This document shows, in pieces, positions 1-12,746 of a DNA stretch of 64,000 nucleotides. The notes under the pieces were generated by a model. The model searched no databases, had not been told where the DNA came from, and saw nothing but the letters and a program-made list of their open reading frames with translations. A program made the position numbers and the translations under genes. Each line of letters begins with the position of its first letter. The first letter of the stretch is position 1. This DNA comes from Terfezia claveryi (Eukaryota > Ascomycota > Pezizomycetes > Pezizales > Pezizaceae): positions 434,001 to 498,000 of the forward strand of contig WHUX01000011.1 of NCBI GenBank assembly GCA_015179025.1, written 5' to 3'.

Positions 1-2244
1 TCTGTGTAACTGCCTCACTCAATAATCTTGACGATACAATAGCCCTCAGTAGCTTACAAGAATGGATATGGAAATTAGTATAGATGTTTCTACAAGAATC
101 ACTAATAATTAGGCTGGTTACCACATAGACCAAATGACTAATATTGCCCTTCTCTAGAATCTGAGTCTGCTTTCTATGAGTTTTCTTTCAATCATAAGAT
201 ATTGTACAATCTGCTTATGGACATTTTTCCTCATTCTATTATATCTCTCAATCCAATACTATCTATCTTTACATTCAAACATTTTACTTACTTATTAGTC
301 TAGTAGTAACTGAATATATCCTTAAACTGAGTCTCTGTGCTTCTTCTGCTATAGTCATTACAATAAGAGCTTTTCTACTTGTTATTTTCTTTTCTTATTC
401 TGTTGTTACTTATTTTCCAAAAGTCAATCTATGCAACTAAATCAACTTCCATCCCCAGCAACTAAATACTACAAGCTGTTCACCCTAACACATTGCTATT
501 ACATTTGGCTATATCTTTAAAAGCAATCAAAATGGCAAGCTAGCTGTCAACCATGCGTCATATCGCCTTTGCCTGAAAAGTACTGAACTTACGAAAAACC
601 CGTGGTGTCACCATTTAATCATCTTGGCCCTTGAAAAATGGCACATCTACTTGCACCAACTCCCACGCCCTTTTATCATTATTACCGACCACCATAACTT
701 GCAAACATTCACTTCCTCTCATGCCGACAAGCTCGTTGGGCCTAGGAATTAGCTCAATATGACTTCAAAATTGCCTTCCGACCCAGCAGCCAGAATACAA
801 AGGCTGACGCACTGACTAGACGATCTGGAGATCTCCCTGAAGAGGGGGATGAACGTGCCCGTCCCACACAAGCCTTGATACCTCTAGAAAAATTCTCTCT
901 TTCCGCTGCCTCCATTACCCATAATGAGGATATTCTTGCTGCCTTGGGAACTGACAAGCTTGCTCTGGAGATTCTTCATGCACTAAAATATAACTCCAAA
1001 AAGCATGCACTGCCTATCTTTGGAGGGCCAAATATCTCTGTATGATTAATGTACTTTGAAACGGTACAATACCCCAAGTCATGAGAGTCCACAGTGTAAC
1101 TCTCGGCTGAGTAAGCAACGTGGGGTGCGTCATGTGCAGGAATTGCCAAGTACGAAACATCAGCTCTCACTCTCACTCTCCATAAGACTCTCATCTGGGC
1201 TAACCAGGCGGGAAGTGGCTATTGCTTGAATAGCGAAGAGTGTCTTTATCTGGACATTGAATCCAGGATCAAGATTCCCCTCTGCCCCCACTATGAGTAA
1301 GCCTTTTGTCCCCTATGCCCCAACTGCTCCAAGTAGCATGTGGGATGCAGATATGCAAATACTTCCTTTGCAGATTTTTCCCACATGGAGCTAGATAGTG
1401 CAAAGAGGAGGTACATCCAAAATGGATTGAGAACTTACCTCTACCGACGATAAAGTATGTGAAGGACCTTAATGTTGGCCTAGATGAGCAGGGTAGAATT
1501 GAAGATAGAGGCTGGGAGGATAGAGGGCTTGAAGGAGATAGGGAAGGAGATGGTCAGCAAGCTGACAGAGATAGTAATAGGGATAGGGAGAGAAAAGGGG
1601 GATTAGTTCAAGGGGGAAGACGCTTCCAAAACAGGAGAAGGGGGCGGGGACTGGTGAAGATACATGTTATGAGATACGATTCTGTGTTTTTAGCTTGGAA
1701 GTTTCGGGGCGTTTTCTGCGTATCCATATTTTAAGATGCGTAATTTTTTTTTTTTTTTTTTTTTTTTTTTGGAATTCTTAACAAATGATATAAGCAAAGT
1801 GCAAATTATAATACCTTTCCTGCCTCCTTATTCTTTGTTTGCCGCTCATTCTAGTACAGAATTGAGTTGTTTTCAAATTTTTACATTTTGTTACAGTGAG
1901 TTACCCTGAAAATTATTGGATTCCCAATCAACTTTATAAATTTAGAAACCTTTGAGCAAGCAAAACCAAATTACGATTTCACACCAGAAAAACCACAGAT
2001 ATATGTACAAAAAAGGAATCAGGAATCAGGAATCAGGTCTCTGCTATTGATCTCCTGCTGTCAAAGAGATGCTGGAAAAGCGTAAAAGTAAACATAAATA
2101 CAACTCATGGTCTGTCCTGGTTTAGATATGGGACTAAGAAATACAATGCTGCCTCAAGAAGCATCAAAAGAAGTGTCTGCGGGATAAACCCCGCTTAGGC
2201 GAACTGTGGGATAGAAAATCAAAAACTCGTTCCCTAATTCACCC
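1..2244. other. Gene-free, repeat-bearing left edge
   Basis: Apart from the gypsy fragment at 610-1045 I see no supported gene. It holds a CTCTCA-type microsatellite near 1165-1185, an arginine-rich but unrecognised open frame at 1459-1734 (+), a 27-base T run at 1744-1770, and a 7-bp unit GGAATCA repeated three times at 2015-2035. The last few hundred bases are probably the 3' untranslated region of the membrane-protein gene that ends at 2245 on the minus strand. Confidence 0.5.
610..1045 (+). mobile_element. Decayed Ty3/gypsy retrotransposon fragment (RT/RNase H region)
   Basis: Conceptual translation from about 617 gives the stretch IILALEKWHIYLHQ, then ITDHHNL, then RQARWA, QYDFKIAFRPSSQN and KADALTRRSGDLPEEGDER. 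These match in order the end of reverse transcriptase and the RNase H domain of fungal Ty3/gypsy Pol (LALEKW...YTDHKNL...RRQARW...YDFKI.YRPG..N.KADALSRR). The frame shifts near 722-733 and there is an in-frame stop (TAG at 733-735), so this is a dead fragment. No LTR, gag or integrase could be recognised within the window. The flanking 1-600 and 1046-1460 carry no recognisable coding sequence. Confidence 0.8.
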
Positions 2245-3165
2245 TTAAGCCTTTGACTCAAACGCGCCTGGACTTCTCACTCTCTTCCTACTTCCCCCAT
2301 GGACAAACTGATTCTGATCAATTCCAACGACCCTCTCAAAAAACCAAACTTTCACCCAATGAACTCCCACTATAATTGCAAATAAGATGCAAATTCCAAT
2401 AGCAATACCAAAGACGTATACAGCAACCATTCCCGGCCCATCTGTGTTAGGGTCCAAGAAGTTATAGGTGTAGAAGCCTTGTGTCGCCTTGGTGATGTAG
2501 GCAACGGCAAGGTAGCCGGCAAGGAAGAGGATGAGGAAAGGAATGTGGATCCAGGGCATTGGCCCAACTCGGGATAGTAATATTTCGAGGACGGCCCAAA
2601 GTGAATTCATGGCATGAACAGAAATCTGATGTCGGGAGTTAGAGGGAAAAAATACCATGCTTATCAGAGAGGACATACATTGCTCCATGCACCATATACA
2701 GTAGGATACCATTGCGGTGGAGCTAGGAGTTTCCTAAAATCCTATCATTAATATCATAGGTCTTAAGGGGGTCTCCAGGATAACTAACCAATATACAGCC
2801 GTCACAAGGAAGGGGAAGAGCACTATTGTCGAATAGTAAAGCGAGTGTAAGAACTGGAGGATCTCAGGCCACCTCTGCAACGGTGCCTGTCCATATCGAG
2901 CGTATTGAAATGTGTGGTACCCCGCAAACAAAAAGTAAAACGCCAATCCCCAATACGTAATGTTGGTAAAATACGAAAAACTCTCTCCAGCGTTCTCCCC
3001 TGAGTTTGTCGAGTATGCAAGCCTGAAGATAATGGTTGTGAAGCAATAAAGGGATATCGACAGTCGGTAACCGGCAAGGACGTATGTGTTGAGGATATAT
3101 GAGGTCTCGAAGCGGTTGGATGGGTCGAATGGAGAATCTACTCTCGCAAGTTTGTAGAGTCCCAT
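2245..3165 (-). CDS. Conserved fungal multi-pass membrane protein
   Basis: Three exons, complement(2789-3165, 2679-2733, 2245-2625), join in frame (377+55+381 nt) to 270 residues. The start is taken at the second Met (MGLYKLARVDSPFDP) because that opening is typical of the family; an ATG at 3177 is in frame five codons upstream... (four residues earlier). About six hydrophobic segments are visible, with family-like stretches ETSYILNTYVLAGYRLSIS, SYFTNITYWGLAFYFLFAG, YGAWSNISVHAMNSL and TQGFYTYNFLDP, and a basic C-terminal tail. The arrangement of a TYWGLAF segment followed by HA(M/L)NS resembles Rolling-stone/FAR-17a(AIG1)-like fungal proteins. No enzymatic residues can be assigned; function is unknown. 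Intron 1 starts GTTAGT and intron 2 GTATGT, both ending in AG. Confidence 0.8.
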
Positions 3166-6100
3166 TTTGGTGATCAATCTACGGTGCCCAAGAGTAAAAC
3201 TGGATATTGCTAAATAGATAAGGGTATCTGGGGGTATATATCAGATCCAGGACAATCTGACCCTATAAAATCCTGTCGTAGTTCGATGTTGATTAAATAA
3301 AGGTGTCAGTCCGGCTAGGCACGATATCCTACTGTCAGTCCGGCTGAGCTTGAGGAATGCGAGGCGCAAGAATGTTTGCCTGCACTGGGCACGATAGCAG
3401 TGCCTGCAGATGAACTGGGAATAATATTATACTGCTGTTAACGGCGGGAGTGGCGCATGCAATGTGAAAGGCAGAGACTCTGACAATCCACAGTTCGCTA
3501 ATATCGCCCATTCCCAGTACTAGGACGCCCCACGAAATCCCACCATATCCCCAGGGTACCGGTACGTGAAACACATCTTATATATAGCTTGCAGCAAGGC
3601 TGATGAAAGTAGGATTACTTACAGCATCAGTATGGTTGATTTTGTGCTTATGCGACTGGACTGTCTTCTTGCCGCACTGTAGCTATACTTGGCGGCTGAA
3701 AGATTGATTCAATATGACCAGCCTAGTCTACCTAAACCTCTTCGGAAGAGGATGACGACTTGTGATTGCAGCTGGGGATAGATGGAGCTCAAGGTCACAC
3801 TTCGAAAGCGCGCCGATGCGAAAGTTTGTTTGAGAAATACCTTCCAAGCGGGATCAGTACTACAAACCTTACATATGAGAGATTGCAAGCCGCGTGGAAT
3901 TTAATTGGCCGCATGGAAGTCTGTGTGAATGTGTGTGTGTGGGGGGGGGGGGTTGGGGATGTCTGAAAGCCATGCGATGGAAACTGGCAAGGGTCTACAA
4001 ATTGAGCATTTGGACCGTCTGAAGTCGAGCATAATGCTGTAGATGTAAAGTTTCTGGCGATCATAGGCATAACAACTTGGTTGGGCAACGGATGCCGGCA
4101 AGCGAACATTATAAGCGACTTCAGCCACAAGAGCATATTATTAGCTATGTATGTACTGTACATACGGTATACCGTAGTAAGTAATGTTATTTGAGTTGCT
4201 GTATCAGGCATTACCGGTGAAGCTGACGACGGAGCGCCGATTAATTGATTGCTCTCGAAAGAAGTGTCTTACTTGACACGTATGTAGGTAACTACTGTAG
4301 CTTGCAGGCTGGCTCAAATAGGGAAGCTCTTCTGCAATTAGGTATGTATCACATGATGCTGATGCTGACTACCTGCTCTAAATATACAAGATCCTTGGCA
4401 CAAGCCTTCGCAAAATACCCTGAAATTCACAGTACCGGTAAAAACACCTGCATAATTGCATCTAATTACCTTACGAATTTAAGGGCACTTTTTTGGATTG
4501 AGTTTGATCTTGATATGAAGCTCCCATATAGACCTGGAGAAGCTAGCCCTCCAGCTACTCGTGATTTTTTGGAGTCCTACGCTGTTTCTTCTTTTTTTTC
4601 TATTCTACAACCTGCTGTATCTGTCCAGAGCTTTGCGCCTAGATGCAAAAATCAGCAAAGAAACTTTACACTCTACTCTTTAATCTAGAATATTTTTGTA
4701 AGCATTTACCCAGAAAACCTGATTTCGCACGATGGCCACTATTGGTGTGATTTCGGTGGATTGCGAAGACTTTTGAAGCCCGGGGGTCTAAATTCGAGGA
4801 GATATAATGAGTGACCTGGGCACGAAATATCCTGCGGTTTGACATAAAGATTGAGATATCAGTGGGTCATTTAGCCGGCGGGTTTTGTGTTTTCCCCTAA
4901 AGCTCCTGCGCAAAGGTTGAAAGTATTGGATTCCGGAGGTTCGAAAAAGATAGAACCTGTCATGTCGAGACAGAATGCTTTGTTTTCCAGATTTGGGTGA
5001 TATTAACATAGGACAAATCCCTGCTCACATCTGCCCAGCTAAATCCCTTGCATGATGTCGCGATTTTGCTGCCCTGAAAAGTCTTCTTCAATCACAACAT
5101 TTCGAAGCCTGTTCGACAACTCTTCATACGAGTTTTCCACTACCCACGTTGCGCTGTATCTATGGTTTAGAGATCCCCCCCTAGCACAGTCGCACTCCAG
5201 GTCGTCCTGCTAAGAGTACTGTTCTCACCGCCGTCATTTGGGCTCCTCTTTCTCCACATTCAATACTGAGAGCGGGAAGACCCTTGATATATGCCCGCAC
5301 TAGCTTGTACACGCCTAAAGGTATGGTCTAACTGCAAAGACGTAAGGTTATATCTTTGAACGTTTAAGCGTTTTGCCGTTGAATTTTGAAGTAGTGGGAT
5401 CCGCTGTTCGGTATGTTACTCCAATCTCCGCCGTCGTGTCGGATGATCTGGGATCAACGCCCCAGCTCAGTTCTAGTCTTGGTAAGTTCTTTCTTTGGGC
5501 TGTTCCAAATGAAGCCCCTTTCCAAGGGTGATTTCGTTGACCAATTGTTATTGCATGGGGCGGTTGTGGACGGTGGATAGCAATTGAGAGAGCTCAGCTA
5601 TCGGTCGGTCCACGCTTTTCAGCTGTTGATGCGATGGGGAGAAAGGCCTGAAATCATCAGGCAGGGTATCGGCAGCTGCGGTGATGAGAAAGCGGCCGAG
5701 GGGCGGTCCAAGTATAAGGATCATCTACTTACCTAGATCTCTAATTGTGCAGAGTTCCAGGGTATTAGGGGAATTGCTTTAGAATGGTTACCGAGGCGTG
5801 TTTCGAATATGCTGTCGAGTCCGTTGAGAAGAATTACAGTAGCACGGGCACGAGGACAGTAGCACGGAACTCGTATCTTCGTATCGGCCAGTTTATACCT
5901 TCTTGTACCTTCGCTCATTACTTCGGTCTTCGGGCTCTTCTGGGTTTTGAGAGTGACCTTCCCCGAATTCTCGAGTTTCTCCTTATACCTCAGTTGTTGC
6001 CGGAGGTGGTCACTTCTCACCACCGCATACCCTGGCCCCTGAAATCACCAGCAATCGAAGGGCAAAGAGCAGTACACCCCTCGATATTTCCCCGCTTGCC

Positions 6101-6396
6101 TCCCTCGATCCTTCCATACGACCCTCCACCCTCGCATTCATATCCAGTCACATTCGTTTTGCTCAGGCGGGGAAGATAGAGAATCGGGTCTCATGACCAG
6201 TCGTTTTACAGTCACTCCTTAGGTATCTACAGTTGCAGCCAGAATATTCATTTACAATCCTTACCGGCTAAGCGCGACAGACTACACTCTACATTTACCA
6301 CTCCTTGTCAGTAAAAATTGTACAAACTTCACCGTTTCTGGGGCCGGCTCTATTGTCAAAAGCAAGGTCCCCATTCTAAATCTCCAAGCAAAACAT
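3166..6396. other. Intergenic, no supported gene
   Basis: About 3.2 kb between the membrane protein and the Nif1-like gene, which diverge. Open frames of 131-147 codons at 4245-4688 (+), 5784-6179 (+) and 3795-4211 (-) have no recognisable domain, no splice structure and low-complexity composition; I do not call them genes. A (GT)n tract runs into a 12-base G run at 3941-3952. The last few hundred bases before 6397 are probably promoter and 5' leader of the Nif1-like gene. Confidence 0.5.
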
Positions 6397-9040
6397 ATGC
6401 CAGACTATATGGAGCGACGTATTCCTGCACTATACCGGAGCACAACCGCTCCAACGACTCCATCGCTTGGGTATAGTACTGGTGACATCCCCCCAGAGTT
6501 ATCGCCACTCGATGAACTGGCTATTCGTGGGCGGATGCTGAGGAAACAGCTTGGAAACGATGGGAGTCTTGGATTGAACCCTCAAACTGTTCACAGGTCT
6601 CTTCGACAGCCGAACCGTAGTCCAGGACCCCCGGTTAGTGGTCCTGGATTTTTGGAGAGGTCGTTCTCTGTAGACTCTCAGCAGCATACTGGAGGAAGAG
6701 TTGGGGGGTTCGGTATACAATTTACTTCTCCAAATGAGCAAGACAGGCCCGTCTCCTCGTACCCACGTTTCAGCACTGCCGGGTCGATTCTATCGTATAG
6801 GGATAGCAATGCATCTGCGTTAACTATTACTCCCGAAAGTATCAAATCACCGGAGACAGAGCAGCCACCAAATCTATCTGGGTTTGAGTTTGGGCCAGGA
6901 TCGGCGCAGTTAGACAATAACAGTGGATCAGGCAATAAGGATTCAACTTCCCCTACAGATAAGCGGGGAGATTATTTTGGAGGGTTTAAAAAAGGCGAGG
7001 TACCAGCACCTCCGGTCCGGCATGATTCAGGACTCGAGTTGCCAGAATCTGAGCGTGAAACAATACAGGAAGAACGAGGCGGCGGCCCTCGCAGAGGTGC
7101 CGTGCTTTCTGCAGCCAGGGACACATCAGCGAGCCCTGGTAGTAACAGGTCACCACAGCCACCGAATGCGACATATCAAGCCTACAACCCGAAGGTCCAT
7201 GCCCCTCAAAGACAACAATCCAAGGACGGCCTTTGTGGTCTGCGCATACCCCCACCACGAAAAGATTCCTGGGATTCGGGCAGGGGACGTTCACCACTTC
7301 CATCTCCGATCCCAACCCCCAACCGGACCGGCAGCGTCAATACTAATGATAGCCGTAATGATGTCCCTAATTCCATCTTTCCATTACTTGATACCATAAG
7401 GGCTTCATCCCCGGAAAATGTAGAGGATAGCCCATCTAATCCCAATTTTCCATTGTCTCCTTCACAAAGCGCATCATCGCCGAAAGTAGGTGAAGATAAT
7501 TATGACTGGTTGCACGATTTCCAGAACTCCAGTGGTCCTACCACACCTCGGCCACCATCTGCAGGGTCTCAGAAGTCGTTCCAAACTATTGGAGGTACCA
7601 GAGTTGCTCCAAAACCTATAAACTTCTCTCGCCCAATGTTGAGTGCCAGGCCTTCTGTTGATATCTCGGCAGCCACTGACTACCTTCGATCACCCAACCC
7701 TAATGAGCACACACCTCTGCAAACGCCTATTAGCAGAGCCGAAACACCTATAGGCACGGCAGAAACTCACGACGATGGAATCCCGTCGTATACTTACACT
7801 AGATTTTATCTTCCGAGAGGTCGGATACTAGATCGGAACTCACTTATTTTATTAGACGAGCCTCAGCTGCCAGATGGTGTGTCACAGCAGCAACAAAGGC
7901 AGCCGCCGCCGCCACAGATCCAGCAGCAGCAGCCACACCCTCCACAGAACCAACATGAACAGCCACTGAGGAAGCAATCATACACGGCATACACGCCTAG
8001 TTCACCTATAAAGCCTATATCCAGGTCGACATCTTCGCCCGCTCCAGGTTCACGGCCGCAACAGCCTTCATCAGACTACGTATCACAAATACTCCGTCAG
8101 CAGACAGCACAGACCCAACGGGCCCAACGTCCCACAATATCGACGTCGACAGCACCACGATCACCTCACCTAGGACCTCCCGGGAGCGTATCTTCTAACC
8201 TTAGTAGAAGCCCAGGGGCTGATCTACAGCCCCCGAAGATGGCTCGCCTCACCCCTCCCAAGGAGAATATAGCCCGTACTGCTGCTTTGACCCCCGATGA
8301 GCATGTAACGCTTGGAATCGAGTGCCATGAGAATGGGTCATTACAGGAGTCAGCGTATCATCTTCGACATGCAGCTAATGCCTCACATCCTACAGGGATG
8401 CTTCTATACGCCCTCTCCCTGAGGCACGGATGGGGTATGAAGGCCAATCCGCAGGAGGCAATAGTATGGCTAAGGAAGGTCATACAAGCCGTAGGTGGCG
8501 ACCCGGCGGATTCAGAAATGGGTGCCGGTGCATTAGCTGGGGACTTCTTCGAGAAGCAGGGACGGAAGGCACAGTATGCTCTGAGTATCTACGAGTTAGG
8601 GATGTGTCATTTGAATGGATGGGGAACAGGTGTGGATAAAGCATATGCTTTAAAATGTTTCGAGATGGCTGGAAGTACGTCGAACTCACTTTCACCAACG
8701 TTAATCTGGTGAGCACCTGCTAACCTGTCACAGAGTGGGGGGATGCTGATGCTCTATCCGAGGCCGGGTACTGCTATGCCCAAGGTATTGGTATCAAGAA
8801 GGACATGAAGAAGAGTGCAAAATACTATCGAATGGCCGAAGCTAAAGGCATCAACATGGTTGGCAACAGCTGGTATGTTATTATCAACCTTCATCTGGCT
8901 CCTTTACTTACATCCGCTATAGGATTTGGAAAGATAAGTACTTGGACGACGAGGAGCGGCGCGAAAAGGCCCGAAAGGAAGGAAAACCAGATCCTATCAC
9001 CGAAAAGCATGGTGGTTTCTTCGGCAGAAAGAAACATTAA
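6397..9040 (+). CDS. Sel1-repeat protein, Nif1/Dsf2-like
   Basis: Exons 6397-8674, 8734-8872 and 8923-9040 join in frame to 844 residues. Residues 1 to about 610 are a long Ser/Pro-rich disordered region with many SP/TP sites and a Q/P tract (QQQQRQPPPPQIQQQQPHPP, near residue 500). From about 625 to 810 there are Sel1-like repeats (ENGSLQESAYHLRHAA, GMLLYALSLRHGWGMKANP, SIYELGMCHLNGWGTGVDKA, GYCYAQGIGIKKDMKKS). The end, SWIWKDKYLDDEE...GGFFGRKKH, matches the conserved tail of fungal Nif1/Dsf2 proteins. In S. pombe Nif1 is a mitosis inhibitor that binds the Nim1 kinase; a scaffold role in cell-cycle or polarity signalling is inferred from that family. Introns have GTACGT and GTATGT donors, and CTAAC lies before the first acceptor. 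Activators of chitin synthase 3 also carry Sel1 repeats and are the main alternative. Confidence 0.9.
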
Positions 9041-10647
9041 AATTGAGACTCTTGACTGACCTCCGCCTCGGGATCATTGCACTATGTTGCGTGTAATCAA
9101 TTATAACTATGCTAATTTCGGACCTTGACCTGGGTTTTATAGTTTGATTACCTTTCGTTTCCTTTGTGCTTGAGTAATGGTCGTCACCTCGACTGAATGG
9201 GAGTTTTCGTTTATATATCTTATTTCCTTGCGTTTTTTTTTTCCTAAAGGGTTTACTGCTAAATCATATCATTTGCTGTTGTTACAACTACTATCTACTT
9301 TCTGCTGCTGTGCAACTATGGAAATTGGGGGGTTTCCCTTTGTTTTTTTTCTTATCCTCTTTGTGGTAAAATCTCATTTAGTTTAATATTTCCTTTGAAT
9401 CCCGGGCAAGTTTTCATTTTTTTCTATTTCAATTAGCTGCGCTTAATACCAATTTTTTTCCTCATGCTCTCTACAGGAAATTTTCTTTTCTTTTACTTTT
9501 CATTTACTCTTCTTAGTCCGTGAGCCGTTGGGTAATAGATTATTTCGATTCATGGACAACTTGCTTCCTTAAGGGGATCTTGGGGTGGACGGAATCTGAA
9601 TGTATAAAGTCCGTGCTTTTCCTCTTCTATCTCTTCTTCTTGCTTACTTCTTTCTTCTATGTTGCCATTACATACCTATTCTATCAAACATATTGCTTCT
9701 CACCTTGTTACTTAAAAAGTTACTTAAAAAAATTGCTTCTTGTTTCCTTCTTTTGTTTTGCTGCTAATATCCTAGATATAGCGATGGTGGTATGCTGATG
9801 CTGTTTTCGAGCATGGGCTGGACAAATGAGCTAGTTCAAAATATTAGCTGGGAGCTATCGAGCTATCCATAATTCATACTAGTGTAAGGTGAAGTTAATG
9901 TGTTTGATTTGGATAGCAACTACGTGATCACCTTCATAAATTTTGGTGGAGGAACTACGAAAGGTAATTGATTACTGAATCTAGCGATTCAAGTTCCATC
10001 AACAAGTGTGAAAATAAGGTTATATTTATTCCAACCCTTCATTGCAAGTCTAAAGCAAACCACTAGCCGAATACCCTAAACGCATACAGAGTTTAGTTTC
10101 GGAAGAGAGACACCCAGAGAGGGAAGAATGAGGCGACGTAAACAAACATAGGAGGAAAAAAGTTAGAAAAAAGAAAACATACACATACATGAAAGAAATT
10201 GGAGAAATGAAAAAAAAAAAAAAAAAAAAAAGACGCAAACAATCAATTTCACGCGAGCGCCGCTTGCACTGAGCCCATTTCAGATAAAACGGAAAAGGAC
10301 AAAAGAAACCTAATTGTGTAGAACAAACATTAGATAAACACAAAAGGGAACATGCAAGCCTCGTCTTCCAATGACCCTATCCTGTTCAACCAATAAATTC
10401 ACGTCTTAGACTCCTGTCCTTGAAACCACTGTAAAAGTGTGTCATCTCATACCGCATGCCAAACATGAAACCCTGAACTTTTGATAAAAAGGGACGGCTT
10501 GCCAGTACTCCCATTCGTAAGATGTGCCTAAATGGGTAGTTAATGCCCAAGAACTCCCGCTGCACATGATGCAACTAGAGCTAGGAAACCGAGAAGACCA
10601 ACGCCTATTCCTCTACGCCCAAAGCATTGCCATCACTTCATCGAGCA
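9041..10647. other. Intergenic between convergent genes
   Basis: The Nif1-like gene (+) and the DnaJ gene (-) converge here. The stretch is T-rich on the plus strand up to about 9800 and contains a 22-base A run near 10210-10231; both are plausible 3' untranslated or non-coding sequence. Open frames at 9177-9386, 9520-9798 and 10050-10343 are hydrophobic low-complexity translations of poly-T and poly-A tracts. No RNA gene or transposon was recognised. Confidence 0.45.
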
Positions 10648-12124
10648 TTACTGGGATGCGCACTGAACACGCTCGCCTCCGTGCCCTGCGTGCTCATCTT
10701 CATCCTCCTCCATTGCATTTCCAGAAGCCCTTGCCTGCTGACTTGGGTCGATCTCCTCCAGCTGGACTTCATCAACCTCCATAGCATCAAGTGGGAGACC
10801 TGATGGGTTGCGTGGGGGTAAGATCTGCTCGAGGGCCAAGATCTTTTCAATGTCGTTAAAATAGTTTGGTGGGAATTTAACGTCAAATTGGATGTAGAGG
10901 TTTCCGTAGTCATGATGACGGTATGACGGCATACCCTGTCCGATAACAGCCTTGACTTGGCCTGTTTTGATATTAGCAATAGGCACCCCTTGAATGCTGT
11001 CTGAGGGAGGTGTTACTCACCAGGACTGATAACCTCTCCTGGGATTATTGTGATACTTAACCAACGTCCGTCAAGGTGCTCAATTGCAACTTGTCCTCCA
11101 GCCAATGCTGTTAGAAGATCAATTTCGGCGTGGTAGAACAGGTCATCATCCTTTCGCTGGAATCTGGGATGGGGCTTGGTCTCAATGACGAAGATAACAT
11201 CACCCGGGATGATATCTGGGCCCTGATCACCCTCTCCTTGGAACACAACCTTTGCACCATCCTTAACTCCCTTGTCGACATGGACGTGTAGGACTTTGCG
11301 TTCAGTGATGACTTTCTTTCCAATGCATTGCTTGCACCTATCCTTGTTGCTGACCACTTCTCCTTCTCCGCTACAGTCAGGGCAGACAGTCTGGAATCGT
11401 TGAATCATGGGCCCCATCTGTCGCATCATCGTCTTTACTCGGGCACCATTACAGCCGGTACATTTCTTGACGGCACCCTCCTTTCCGCCCCGACCCTCAC
11501 ACTTGGGGCAAATGACATTCTTCTGAAGTGCCAATTTTGAGACCTTGCCCTTATATATGTCTTCGAGTGAAACCTTGTGTACGTGGACGATGTCGCGGGA
11601 CTAATTAAATGACGTTAGCCTATGATGCTATTGAATGACGATAGTCAGAGCTCACCTTCTTTGGCCCTTGCTGTGCCATTCCCCCGCCACCAAACATGCC
11701 ACCACCCATTCCACCGAAAAACTGAGAGAATAGGTCCTCGGCAGACATTCCACCACCCATTCCACCCTCTCCGGACAGACCATCTTCACCATATTGGTCA
11801 TATACCTGTCGTTTCTGGGGGTCGCTAAGAACTTCGTAGGCATGCCCGATCTCTAAATCAACAATTATTAGATAATGAATGAATTGTCTTGCAGTTAAGA
11901 GGGAAATCATACCCTTGAACTTATCAGCAGCCTCAGGGTTGTGAGAATTTTTATCGGGATGCCATTTCTGTAAAACATGATATTAGCAAAAGTCCAATAC
12001 ATTATTGAGCTTGAAACCTTACCATAGCAAGTTTTCTATAGGCCTTCTTAATTTCTGCATCGCTTGCGTCTGGAGTTACCTCCAGGACATGATAGAGACG
12101 GTTCTTCTCAGCTTTCCCAGACAT
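10648..12124 (-). CDS. ydj1: Type I Hsp40/DnaJ co-chaperone, Ydj1 (Mas5) orthologue
   Basis: Five exons, complement(12023-12124, 11913-11967, 11656-11852, 11021-11600, 10648-10961), sum to 1248 nt and 415 residues, close to yeast Ydj1 (409). Order of domains: J domain with HPD at 37-39; Gly/Phe region around 75-115 ([28 protein letters not shown]); four zinc-binding CxxC pairs at about 149/152, 165/168, 191/194 and 207/210; C-terminal substrate-binding domains ([31 protein letters not shown]). It ends in CASQ, the same CaaX farnesylation box as yeast Ydj1, so ER/membrane-associated prenylated forms are expected. It stimulates Hsp70 ATPase and hands over unfolded substrates in cytosol and at organelle surfaces. 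All introns are GT-AG. Identity is secure. Confidence 0.97.
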
Positions 12125-12746
12125 GGTTGGAGGTCGACGTCGAGGCGAAAACAAAAGTAGTACAAGTTTTAATGTCCAGCGAAATTATTGGTACTCCAGC
12201 GACAATCTGACGGTCAGAGTTTAAACCGTGTCAGGTATAGAAACCAAATCCGAGACGGCGGCAGAGGGAGATGATTGGGATAGTGGGGTATGGGAGGGGG
12301 AATGTGGGAGGAGTTAAGTTATGAAGAGCTGAGTTCTTCCTAAGATCGGGAAGCAGAGATGCGAGGAGAAGAAGGTAGAACACTTCAGTCAATAAAGGCT
12401 TTCAGTCGAGACCCAGGTTTGCCGTTGAGTACACTGATTGCTACAAGGTAAAAAAACGGGTGAGGCCAGAGTAACACGCACAAGGTAAGGTTCGGGGCTA
12501 AGAGATTCTGTTGCATGGGACAGAATCGTCCAAGAGTTTCTACCGATTTCCAGCGAGGTGGCTGCTCACCCCGTTTACGATTTGTTCTACTATTATTATT
12601 TTCGTTTCGCGGGCCTTAGCATGCATACATACCAATTCAAACAAAGAAGGAAAAAAATAAATAAATAGAAATCAATGATCCCCCATCGTATACTTTTTTG
12701 GTGTTTACCACATCTAGACGGCGTCATTTGCGAGGGGCAAGTTTTT
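12125..12746. other. ydj1 promoter and 3' end of helicase gene
   Basis: About 620 bases between the start of ydj1 and the stop of the upstream helicase gene; both are on the minus strand. GAA/TTC triplets are frequent at 12320-12390, which would suit heat-shock factor binding upstream of a chaperone gene, but I cannot define a clean three-unit heat-shock element. No other feature was seen. Confidence 0.35.

Noticed and set aside
4245..4688. 147-codon plus-strand ORF
   Set aside because: No recognisable domain, composition like surrounding spacer; cannot be supported from sequence alone.
5784..6179. 131-codon plus-strand ORF upstream of the Nif1-like gene
   Set aside because: Overlaps another open frame on the minus strand and ends in Pro-rich low complexity; more likely promoter or leader.
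6923..7399. 158-codon second frame inside the Nif1-like gene
   Set aside because: Overlaps the disordered Ser/Pro region, which tolerates open alternative frames; no recognisable domain.
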